A DNA stretch of 26,570 nt, from the NCBI GenBank assembly GCA_964540005.1, contig CAZILN010000321.1, positions 1 to 26,570 of the forward strand. The letters run 5' to 3'. The notes under the pieces are model-generated. The model was not told the DNA's origin. It saw only the letters and a program-made list of their open reading frames with translations, and made no database searches. The position numbers were made by a program, and so were the translations under genes. This document shows, piece after piece, positions 15,534 through 22,985 of this stretch (the stretch's first letter is position 1; each line of letters starts with the position of its first letter). Source of the DNA: CAZILN01 sp964540005. Lineage in GTDB: Bacteria; Bacteroidota; Bacteroidia; Bacteroidales; SM23-62.

Positions 15534-18029
15534 ATGAAGAGAAATTATATCTACAGCTCCATCATGTTGATTGGCATCATTCCCTGCCTGTTTTCCTGTT
15601 CGACTGCACATCAGGATCAGACAGCATTGCTGGAGGAAGTTAAAAATAAGCCCACTGATAAGATTACGGTTTCCCTGAATTCTGGAAATGCTGATAAAGG
15701 AAATGCTGATGCTGGAAATGCCGATCCTGGAACCTGGTCGCTGTATTTCGGTCCCCAGGACGAAAACGCCCCTGAGGCTCCCGGGGAACTGAAAAGATCA
15801 GGTTTTCAGCGCATCGATGCAACAGTACCCGGCAATGTTGAAATCGATCTTCAGAATGCCGGTCTGATAGAGGACCCTATGACAGGAGATAATGTCTATG
15901 ATCTTCGAAAGTATGAGAGCTATCAGTGGTGGTATCACCGGAGCTTTAACAGGCCTGAAATCCCTCAAGGTCATAGTGTTGAACTCTGTTTTGACGGAAT
16001 TGACTGCATAGCCGACATCTGGCTGAATAACAAGAAGATAGCACGGATTGAGAACATGTTCGTGGAACACCACTATGATATCACTGACCTGCTCGAACGG
16101 GAGAATGAGCTGTATATCTGTATTTATTCAACCGTTCTTGAAGCACGTACATACATGCGGAACAATTTCGGGGTGCGGTACGATGCCCTCTCCGAGGCAG
16201 TCAGTATCCGTAAAGCACCTCATATGTTCGGATGGGATATCCTGCCAAGATTGATCAGTGCGGGTTTATGGCGCGATGTTAAAATGGAGATTATACCTCC
16301 CGTCTACTGGAAATCGGTTTACTGGGTCACAAAAGATGTAAACCTGAAGAACAGGACAGCCAGCTTGTATGTCGACTGGGAGTTTTACACCTGGCGCCCG
16401 GACATAGATGATCTTGTTCTGCACATTACACTGGAGGGTGGTAATGGGATGATCTTTGAAAAATACGTGAAGCTGTATACTACGGTGTCCAGGGAGCGTA
16501 TTGATGGACTTAATGATGTTGAGTTCTGGTGGCCCAGGGGATTTGGCGAACCGGCACTCTACAGGGCCACCATGCAGATACTTGACCCCGGCGGGACTGT
16601 CCTTTGTGAAAATATCCAGGATATAGGTATCCGCAAAACTGAATTGATCCTGACGGAATTGAATACCTCCACAGATCCGGGAGAGTTTGTTTTTAAGGTA
16701 AACGGAGAGAAAGTATTTATCAAGGGAACCAACTGGGTAGCACTGGATGCCCTGCACAGCCGTGACAGGCAGCATCTTGGAACGGCAGTTGATATGCTGG
16801 TCGACTTAAATTGCAATATGATCCGGCTCTGGGGGGGTAATATCTATGAATGCGATGAATTTTATGAGATGTGTGATGAGAATGGTATTATGGTGTGGCA
16901 GGACTTCACCATGGGTTGTACCACCTATCCCCAGAGTCATGAGTTTGCAGAGAAGATCCGCAAAGAGGCCGAAAAAGTCATTTTGCGTTTACGGAACCAT
17001 CCATCGATTTCACTCTGGGCCGGGAATAACGAGAATGATGTATCCCTTGACTGGAGCGGTGATCAGTCAAATATTGATCCCAATACCGACATCATCAGCC
17101 GGCAGGTCCTGCCCCTGGCCGTCAGGGAATACGATCCCAAAACGCCTTACCTGCCCAGTTCACCTTACCTAAGCGAGGAATCATTCCAGGTAGCCAATAG
17201 GATCAATACTGCGATTGTCCCGGAAATGCATCTCTGGGGACCAAGAGGTTACTACAAGGCTCCTTTCTATACTCAGAACAATGCAAAATTTGTTAGCGAA
17301 ATCGGTTATCACGGCTGTCCGAACCGTGAAAGCCTGGAAAAGATGATGGATGAGGATTTTGTTTATCCCTGGACAAATGATTTTGAATGGAACGATCAGT
17401 GGCAGGCTAAAGCCACTATTTCGCACCCGAATTCCACCCAGAACAGGCAACGCAACAACTTGATAATGAACCAGATAATATGCGTGTTCGGGGAGGTTCC
17501 CAGGGACCTGGACCGGTTTATAACAGCTTCCCAGATCGTTCAGGCAGAAGCAAAAAAGTATTTCATTGAATTCTGGAGGATGCAAAAATTTGACCGCAAC
17601 GGGATCCTCTGGTGGAACCTGCGCGACGGATGGCCGGTGATCTCAGATGCCATCGTAGATTATTACGGCGGAAAGAAACTGGCGTATTCCTATATCAGGA
17701 AAGTTCAAACCGACGTGTGTGTTATGATAGCTGATCCTGTTAACTCCAAGCATCCGGTGGTTGTGGTTAACGATACACGCGAGGATGTAAAGGGGACCCT
17801 GGTGATCAGGGATGCAGACACCCGCAAAACGGTGTTCAGTAATACATTCAGTGTGCTGAAAAACGGTAAAACAATTGCCGGGTCGCTCCCTGAAACTAAT
17901 AATACTAAGATGTGGCTGATTGAATGGGAAATTGACGGGAAGAAATATTCCAACCATTACCTGGCCTACAAGCCAACCATCAAACTGGATGACTACCTGG
18001 GATGGCTGCCCTTACTGGATGACCGGTAA
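15534..18029 (+). CDS. Lipoprotein beta-mannosidase-like glycoside hydrolase, family GH2
   Basis: About 831 residues from the ATG at 15534 (ATG at 15522 also possible). The frame is open to 15456 but those residues are basic and lie before the signal. MKRNYIYSSIMLIGIIPCLF is followed by a lipobox-like FSC, so the protein is probably surface or periplasmic lipoprotein. Then come a G-N-A-D-x repeat linker, a sugar-binding jelly roll (PGNVEIDLQNAGLIEDPM), an Ig-like domain and a TIM barrel. RKAPHMFGWDILPRL and the FIKGTNWVALDALHSR block are typical of GH2 beta-mannosidases. The acid/base is Glu500 in LWAGNNEND and the nucleophile Glu589 in FVSEIGYHGCPN. It should remove terminal beta-mannose from mannan or N-glycan fragments, although related exo-beta-glucosaminidases cannot be excluded. 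Confidence 0.9.
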   Translation: MKRNYIYSSIMLIGIIPCLFSCSTAHQDQTALLEEVKNKPTDKITVSLNSGNADKGNADAGNADPGTWSLYFGPQDENAPEAPGELKRSGFQRIDATVPGNVEIDLQNAGLIEDPMTGDNVYDLRKYESYQWWYHRSFNRPEIPQGHSVELCFDGIDCIADIWLNNKKIARIENMFVEHHYDITDLLERENELYICIYSTVLEARTYMRNNFGVRYDALSEAVSIRKAPHMFGWDILPRLISAGLWRDVKMEIIPPVYWKSVYWVTKDVNLKNRTASLYVDWEFYTWRPDIDDLVLHITLEGGNGMIFEKYVKLYTTVSRERIDGLNDVEFWWPRGFGEPALYRATMQILDPGGTVLCENIQDIGIRKTELILTELNTSTDPGEFVFKVNGEKVFIKGTNWVALDALHSRDRQHLGTAVDMLVDLNCNMIRLWGGNIYECDEFYEMCDENGIMVWQDFTMGCTTYPQSHEFAEKIRKEAEKVILRLRNHPSISLWAGNNENDVSLDWSGDQSNIDPNTDIISRQVLPLAVREYDPKTPYLPSSPYLSEESFQVANRINTAIVPEMHLWGPRGYYKAPFYTQNNAKFVSEIGYHGCPNRESLEKMMDEDFVYPWTNDFEWNDQWQAKATISHPNSTQNRQRNNLIMNQIICVFGEVPRDLDRFITASQIVQAEAKKYFIEFWRMQKFDRNGILWWNLRDGWPVISDAIVDYYGGKKLAYSYIRKVQTDVCVMIADPVNSKHPVVVVNDTREDVKGTLVIRDADTRKTVFSNTFSVLKNGKTIAGSLPETNNTKMWLIEWEIDGKKYSNHYLAYKPTIKLDDYLGWLPLLDDR
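15684..15728 (+). repeat. Three 15-bp in-frame repeats in the GH2 linker
   Basis: GGAAATGCTGATAAA, GGAAATGCTGATGCT and GGAAATGCCGATCCT follow each other without gaps and encode GNAD plus one variable residue. They sit between the lipoprotein anchor and the first folded domain, where repeat number can change without harming the enzyme. Confidence 0.8.
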
Positions 18030-18113
18030 CATATCAGGTTGTTTTTCATTTTTCGTATTAAGCTACAAAGTATTAACTTTATCAGGTACTTAGCTTGTAC
18101 TGATTAACTGGAA

Positions 18114-18488
18114 TTGAAAAGAGAAATTCGCATATTGTTCTTACTGGTAATCCTGATTACATACTCATGTGAGAAATCTGAATATGATTTTCTCTTTATA
18201 CATAACCATCCCCCTCGTTTAGATATTACTAATAACTATGCAGACGGGATTTTAAGGGTCGACGGATATGAGGAATATTTAAACCCGGTCAGTGGCAATA
18301 TAAAACGGCCAAGCATATTTGTACGATATGCAGATACGATCAAATACATGGATCAGAAATCCCTGCCTGTTGAACCTGGACTTTTTAAAGTGTTTCTTAC
18401 TGATACGAATTCCTTTATTCTTGTTGACACCTTCTATATTAAGGTCAGGTTCAGGGATAAGCATACAGAAATAATGCTTGAACCCTGA
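18114..18488 (+). CDS. Small lipoprotein of unknown function
   Basis: 124 residues with a TTG start; the only upstream in-frame codons before a TAA are CTG and GAA, so TTG is the best start. The N-terminus is a short basic stretch and a hydrophobic helix (IRILFLLVILITYSC) ending in a cysteine, a loose Bacteroidota lipobox. The mature part is rich in Tyr, Phe and Asp and probably all-beta (for example KRPSIFVRYADTIKYM and DTFYIKVRFRDKHTEIML). I recognise no family. It sits between the GH2 gene (84 bp upstream) and a membrane protein whose ATG lies 34 bp downstream, so it may be the tail of the same operon. Confidence 0.6.
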   Translation: MKREIRILFLLVILITYSCEKSEYDFLFIHNHPPRLDITNNYADGILRVDGYEEYLNPVSGNIKRPSIFVRYADTIKYMDQKSLPVEPGLFKVFLTDTNSFILVDTFYIKVRFRDKHTEIMLEP

Positions 18489-18522
18489 TTCCTGCTCCGG
18501 TGCAAAGAGTGATAAATCATCT

Positions 18523-19368
18523 ATGAAAAAATCCATTTCAACCAATACAGTTTTACCGGTAAAATCTGATATAAAAATACTGTATGCTGTATCACTTGTT
18601 ATTGCCCTGCTGGTAGCAAGTGTGAGTATTACCGGGATCTTATGCCAGGACAGTATATATCCGACCGATAAATTATTGAACTCATTCGTGCCGAACGATT
18701 ATGTGAACCTCTTTGCCGGCTTACCATTACTTCTTATCTCATTATGGCTGGCCTGGCGGGGTAAACTTATTGGTCTGCTCTGCTGGCCGGGGGCGATTTT
18801 TTACCTCTTATACGTCTATTTCCCTTACCTTATTTGTGTCCCGTTTGCCATTCTGTTTCTTCCATACCTTCTGATATTTTCTTTGAGTATCTATACATTG
18901 ATTGGTATCATCAGTAGTATTAAGGGCAATGCTGTCAGTAAACAACTGTCAGCTGTTGTGCCGGCAAAGATCTCAGGCGGCATCCTGATCGGCCTGGGAG
19001 TCTTGTTAATATTGCGGCAAACAGGTATAATGATCAATGCACTTATAAACAAAGCTATCGTAGAGCCGCAAGAACTTGCGCTCTGGATTGCAGACTTTGC
19101 CATAGGTAGTCCGGCCATGCTGCTTGGCGGCATCTTTTTATGGAAAAAGAAGCCATTTGGGTACGTGACCGGTGCAGCGCTGTTTATAGTTTATGGAGTG
19201 CTGTCGCTTGGACTAATCCCCTTTCTTGTCATTCAGGCCTCCATGACAAATACATCAGTTTACCCGGTTGGAATAGTCATCCTAACCGGTATGGCAATAC
19301 TTTGTCTTATACCATTTTATTTTTTTGTCCGGGGTGCAGGAAATATGAATCAGCAGGAAAGCGATTAA
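18523..19368 (+). CDS. Polytopic membrane protein of unknown function
   Basis: 281 residues from the ATG at 18523; the frame is open to a TTG at 18478, which would overlap the previous gene and add a polar tail. The sequence has roughly eight hydrophobic spans: about residues 17-39, 58-76, 78-97, 98-122, 144-166, 185-205, 211-235 and 243-265. Short basic loops (WRGKLIG, WKKKPFG) set the orientation. There is no recognisable transporter, kinase or enzyme motif. It converges with the beta-galactosidase gene, with 38 bp between them. Function unknown. Confidence 0.65.
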   Translation: MKKSISTNTVLPVKSDIKILYAVSLVIALLVASVSITGILCQDSIYPTDKLLNSFVPNDYVNLFAGLPLLLISLWLAWRGKLIGLLCWPGAIFYLLYVYFPYLICVPFAILFLPYLLIFSLSIYTLIGIISSIKGNAVSKQLSAVVPAKISGGILIGLGVLLILRQTGIMINALINKAIVEPQELALWIADFAIGSPAMLLGGIFLWKKKPFGYVTGAALFIVYGVLSLGLIPFLVIQASMTNTSVYPVGIVILTGMAILCLIPFYFFVRGAGNMNQQESD

Positions 19369-19406
19369 TACAGTCAGTAAGTCTTTTCCGGAATGCAGGA
19401 CCTTTT

Positions 19407-21896
19407 TTACCTGCTGGTAATCTCAACGGCTGCTCCCTCCAATCCTTCCGAACGTGCCCTCAGTATGATTTTCCCGGACTCATGTGTTGATTTGATCACT
19501 GCCAGGCAGAGGCCGTTAAATGCCTTTCTTGAGGAAGCAACAAATGATTCCATACTGGTTTGCAGTCCATTGTCCACCCCGATAACAGACCCTTCACCTT
19601 CAATTTCAAAGCTGACAAAGTTGTCTGCATCTGGAACCACGCGGTTATTCTCATCGACAATGCCGACGGTAACGAAGGACAGGTCCCTGTTATCTGCATC
19701 TATGGTGGTCCTGTCGGCGGAAAGTATGACCCTGGCAGGAGCTCCTAATGTTTCCACAAAGGTTTCCATTGTTACTTCACCTGGGGTTCCTTCCGAAGCT
19801 CCTTCCGCTGCTCCTTCCTGGTTAAAGGTCCCAATTGCTTTGAGGGTACCTGGACTGTAAGGGACTTTCCACTGCATGTGCAGGGAACCTTCAGGTTTTG
19901 TTTTTGATCCCAGGGAAGTATTATCCAGGAACAGTTCCACTTCACTGCAGTTTGTATACGCCCAGACATCAATAGTATCGCCCTCTTCCCAGTTCCAGTG
20001 AGGAAAAATATGAAGCACCGGCTCATCGGTCCACTGGCTCTTATACAGGTAGAAAGCGTCTTTTGGAAAACCGGCCAGGTCGATGATCCCGAAATAGCTG
20101 CTCCGGGACGGCCACCGGTAGGGGGTTGGCTCACCAAGGTAGTCAAAGCCTGTCCATACAAAGATTCCTGAAACAAAATCATTCTCATTCAAAGCCTTCA
20201 GTGCTGCCTCATGGGTCGATCCCCAGGGAACATGGCAGTTGTCATATGCCGAACAGGTCTGGCCGGCATTCATATCAGGGGCGGGCCTGTCCCATCTTAC
20301 CGGCCAGATGCGGATATCTTCCGAGGGCATGTCATAATATCCCCTTGTGGCCAGGGCAGAAGTACTCTCAGCAAGGATGAAGGGTTTTCCCGGGTAGTTC
20401 TGAGGGACATCCTGCACGTCTTCAAGGTGATAATTGAACCCGATAATATCCATGGTTCCGGATCTGAATATGAAATTAAAGGTGCCGGGTTCATTGCATC
20501 CGGATGTGATAGGCCGTGTATCATCCAGTTCCTTGACGATACCTGCCAGGTGGATGGCTTTCTCAATCCCGGTGCTGTCCCACTGCTCCGGGATCTCATT
20601 GCCGATACTCCACATAATGACACTGGGGTGGTTCCTGTCACGCAGTATATGATCGCTCAGATCACGCTTGTGCCACTCTGCCCAATACAGGTGATAATCA
20701 TACCTGGTCTTGGCCCTTTCCCACATATCAAAGCTCTCATCCATAACTATAAATCCCATCCTGTCACACAGGTCAAGAAGGATCGGGGAAGGGGGATTAT
20801 GGGAGGTGCGGATGGCATTACATCCCATCTCCCTTAGCAGTTCCAGTTGACGCTCAATGGCCCTGGGATAAGCTGCTGCCCCAAGGCATCCCAGGTCATG
20901 ATGATTGCACACCCCTTTCAGTTTAACTGCTTCCCCGTTAAGGAAAAACCCCTGTTCAGGGGTAAACTCGAAATAACGAATCCCAAAAGGAGTAGTGTAA
21001 GTATCTGTTGTTTCTCCATCAGCCGTAACTGTTGTGACAAGTTTATACATTACAGGTTCATCTACTGACCAGAGTTCAGGGTTCAGAACCTCAAGCTCAT
21101 GAATGATCTCTGAAGCATTTCCGGCCCCGATTATCTGCTGCGACTCCGTTGATGCCACCTTCTTTCCCTTGCTGTTAAGAATGGTCGAGTGCAGGGTCAC
21201 ATTGGCACCTTCCTGCAGGCTGTTCCTAAGGCTTGTGTTGACCCTGATCTTTGAGCCCTGCCCAGTTACCTCGGGAGTGGTCACACAGGTACCCCAGTGA
21301 TCCACATAAACTGCACCGGTATATACCAGCCTGACATCACGGTATATTCCGGACCCCGAGTACCATCTTGAATTAGGCTGTACTGAATTATCCACTTTCA
21401 CGGCCAGCATATTCAGGGAGTCACCGTAGTACAGGTAGGGAGAAAGCTCATACCTGAAAGAGATGTATCCATTTGGGCGTATCCCAAGGTAATGCCCGTT
21501 GATCCAGACTTCGCTGTTCTGATATACACCGTCAAATTCGATGAATACCAGTTTCCCGCTCATCTCGTCAGGGATACTGAATGATTTCCTGTACCAGCCT
21601 GTTCCCCCGGGAAGAGCCCCTCCACCGGGTGTGGCAGGATTATCACGGCTGAACTCACCTTCGATGCTCCAGTCGTGCGGGAGATCCAGCTCACGCCACT
21701 GGGAATCATCAAAACCATGAACGGAGGCGTCCATCTGCGTGGAATCATCCCCTGATACTACAAGAGAGAACTTCCAGTCATCATTGAATAATTGTGTTAT
21801 CCGGGCCTGTTCCTTGTCCGAGGAACAGGAGTTAACCAGGAACAGGACAAATATGGCCAAAAATATGGCTCTTAATCTATACAGATTGTGCATCAT
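19407..21896 (-). CDS. Lipoprotein beta-galactosidase-like glycoside hydrolase, family GH2
   Basis: 829 residues. A signal (LRAIFLAIFVLFLVNSC) with lipobox-like NSC precedes the mature enzyme, so it is probably anchored in a membrane; an ATG three bases further in is an equal start. Domains in order: GH2 sugar-binding (LPHDWSIEGEF, GGTGWYRKSF), Ig-like, TIM barrel (GVCNHHDLGCLG, NAIRTSHNPPSP), then a DUF4982-like domain (DTIDVWAYTNCSEVELFL) and a C-terminal Ig-like domain (VILSADRTTIDAD). Acid/base Glu434 is in WSIGNEIP and nucleophile Glu510 in FILAESTSAL. A low-complexity patch EGAAEGASEGTPGE, near 19776-19820, is inserted between the last two domains. Linkage specificity (beta-galactosidase versus other GH2 exo-activities) is not certain. 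Confidence 0.92.
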   Translation of the reverse strand: MMHNLYRLRAIFLAIFVLFLVNSCSSDKEQARITQLFNDDWKFSLVVSGDDSTQMDASVHGFDDSQWRELDLPHDWSIEGEFSRDNPATPGGGALPGGTGWYRKSFSIPDEMSGKLVFIEFDGVYQNSEVWINGHYLGIRPNGYISFRYELSPYLYYGDSLNMLAVKVDNSVQPNSRWYSGSGIYRDVRLVYTGAVYVDHWGTCVTTPEVTGQGSKIRVNTSLRNSLQEGANVTLHSTILNSKGKKVASTESQQIIGAGNASEIIHELEVLNPELWSVDEPVMYKLVTTVTADGETTDTYTTPFGIRYFEFTPEQGFFLNGEAVKLKGVCNHHDLGCLGAAAYPRAIERQLELLREMGCNAIRTSHNPPSPILLDLCDRMGFIVMDESFDMWERAKTRYDYHLYWAEWHKRDLSDHILRDRNHPSVIMWSIGNEIPEQWDSTGIEKAIHLAGIVKELDDTRPITSGCNEPGTFNFIFRSGTMDIIGFNYHLEDVQDVPQNYPGKPFILAESTSALATRGYYDMPSEDIRIWPVRWDRPAPDMNAGQTCSAYDNCHVPWGSTHEAALKALNENDFVSGIFVWTGFDYLGEPTPYRWPSRSSYFGIIDLAGFPKDAFYLYKSQWTDEPVLHIFPHWNWEEGDTIDVWAYTNCSEVELFLDNTSLGSKTKPEGSLHMQWKVPYSPGTLKAIGTFNQEGAAEGASEGTPGEVTMETFVETLGAPARVILSADRTTIDADNRDLSFVTVGIVDENNRVVPDADNFVSFEIEGEGSVIGVDNGLQTSMESFVASSRKAFNGLCLAVIKSTHESGKIILRARSEGLEGAAVEITSR

Positions 21897-21916
21897 GATT
21901 TCTGTTTGTAAATAAT

Positions 21917-22270
21917 TTATATCTCCAGCGCCGTAATATAATCACAATTCTTTTGAACGCTTGCAATTTTATCCTCCATCTGGGTATGATCCTGGTCTAA
22001 TATGGCATGAGTAATCCCGGCCTTTTTTGCTTCGGCCAATATGTTCCTGAGATCGAGCATCCCTTCCCCAAGTTCAGTAAAGCTATCCTCCGGGATATCA
22101 ATAGAATATTGGTTGACCTGGAATCCCAGTTCATCAATAAATACCGGGATTTCCTGAACCGTTTCGGCAACAGGTTCGCCTTATTGTCCGCTTCCTTTAC
22201 AACCGTACCCAACCAGAGGGATGGCAATGGATGAGGTCAGGGTGAATTGAATGAATTCCTTACGCGTCAT
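21917..22270 (-). pseudogene. Remnant of a secreted TIM-barrel sugar isomerase/epimerase
   Basis: The frame has 118 codons from ATG 22268-22270 to TAA 21917-21919, broken by a TAA at 22181-22183. The first 29 codons are an export signal typical of Bacteroidota sugar phosphate isomerase/epimerase proteins (MTRKEFIQFTLTSS, ending GYGCKGSGQ). After the stop the frame continues to a part that looks like the C-terminus of the same family: FTELGEGMLDLRNILAEAKK, then AGITHAILDQDHTQMED. The family is around 300 residues, so the barrel between these ends is missing. Signal and C-terminus remain in the same phase. It follows the beta-galactosidase start by 20 bp and in intact loci may have been the first gene of that unit. 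It cannot make an active enzyme. Confidence 0.75.
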
Positions 22271-22411
22271 TTTTTTTATGATTAGCATATTTTCTATGTC
22301 AGTATATATTCTGAAAATAATTATCAATCAATTTGAAGAACTCCCGGGATGCCATGCCATGCTGCACTGCCGTTCCGTTCGAAGGCCAGTGTTTTATTCA
22401 TATCCACATAT

Positions 22412-22534
22412 TTATTGTTTCCAAACCTGTTTATTCCTTGCACGCCTGATAAGAGTCCAGATAATAATTACACCGGTAATCCCCAGGGCAAGGAGAGAAG
22501 CATATAATAGGTGCCGTAATACAGAGAGACCCAT
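22412..22534 (-). CDS. Possible 40-residue single-span membrane peptide
   Basis: ATG 22532-22534 opens a 40-codon frame: a short start, a hydrophobic span (YASLLALGITGVIIIWTLI) and a basic tail (RRARNKQVWKQ), a plausible positive-inside membrane peptide. GGAG lies 12 bases before the ATG. There is no family match that I recognise, and it lies next to a decayed gene, so it may itself be debris. Confidence 0.3.
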   Translation of the reverse strand: MGLSVLRHLLYASLLALGITGVIIIWTLIRRARNKQVWKQ

Positions 22535-22886
22535 TCTTATATTATACTCCTATAAATCTATGAAAAAACAGAGAGATTATACAAGGGCAGGCTGTGGAAT
22601 CCTCCAGAACCAAAATTCTGTCTTGAATACAACAAATCCATAGCCTTATAGGCTCTTGAAGCCAACCCCTTAAAATAATAAATAAAGGGACATTATTTTG
22701 AATACTATTAATATAGAAAGTTCTTTTTGATTATTTGGTGCTCTGAATGATATAATATACCTTTATTTAAGTTTACTCCCTCTTATCAAAATATTTGGGT
22801 TATCAACGAATACTTCTCAAAACACATTTCAACAATATTCTCACTATCATTTTTGTTTTGGATTAATCATTACGTGACATAATTCC

Positions 22887-22928
22887 CCGGGGCTTATCCG
22901 GGAAGAAAGGATCCGGGGCTTACCCGGG
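22887..22928. repeat. Paired GC-rich 16-bp direct repeats, each able to fold
   Basis: CCGGGGCTTATCCGGG (22887-22902) and CCGGGGCTTACCCGGG (22913-22928) differ at one base and are 26 bp apart, two to three helical turns. Each unit can also form a 5-bp GC stem (for example CCGGG/CCCGG around GCTTA). They stand out in an otherwise AT-rich stretch about 60-100 bp before the fusion gene. An operator pair or tandem hairpins are both possible. Confidence 0.6.
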
Positions 22929-22944
22929 GATTTATACCTTCTAT

Positions 22945-22975
22945 TTTGAATTTATTGTAATTTATTGTAATTTAT
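22945..22975 (+). promoter_or_regulatory. Putative promoter and 10-bp repeat before the fusion gene
   Basis: TTTG at 22945-22948 is followed after 19 bp by TAATTTAT (22968-22975), six of eight matches to the Bacteroidota -7 box, with correct spacing. The spacer is two perfect copies of TTTATTGTAA (22951-22970). If used, transcription would start right at the first ATG (22986), which would favour the second ATG (23049) as the translation start. Confidence 0.3.
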
Positions 22976-22985
22976 ATCTATCGGT

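Larger units (their letters stand above)
22535..22985. other. AT-rich intergenic region with no recognised gene
   Basis: I see no convincing coding region on either strand. The first part contains short inverted repeats such as GGCT-CTTGA-AGCC (22651-22663). The right part holds a GC-rich direct-repeat pair and an AT-rich 10-bp repeat, listed separately, just before the long fusion gene. With 22271-22411 this makes roughly 715 bp that carries at most the one small membrane peptide. Confidence 0.5.

Noticed and set aside
19369..19406. Possible bidirectional terminator between the membrane protein and beta-galactosidase genes
   Set aside because: Only a 5-bp stem (GCAGG/CCTGC) around a T run can be formed, partly inside the coding end; too weak to call.
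22324..22401. 25-codon minus-strand frame between the membrane peptide and the isomerase remnant
   Set aside because: Too short, no recognised family and no start signal; may be debris, not reported as a gene.
22251..22643. 130-codon plus-strand open frame opposite the decayed isomerase and membrane peptide
   Set aside because: No domain or compositional sign of a real protein; the minus strand gives the recognisable remnants.
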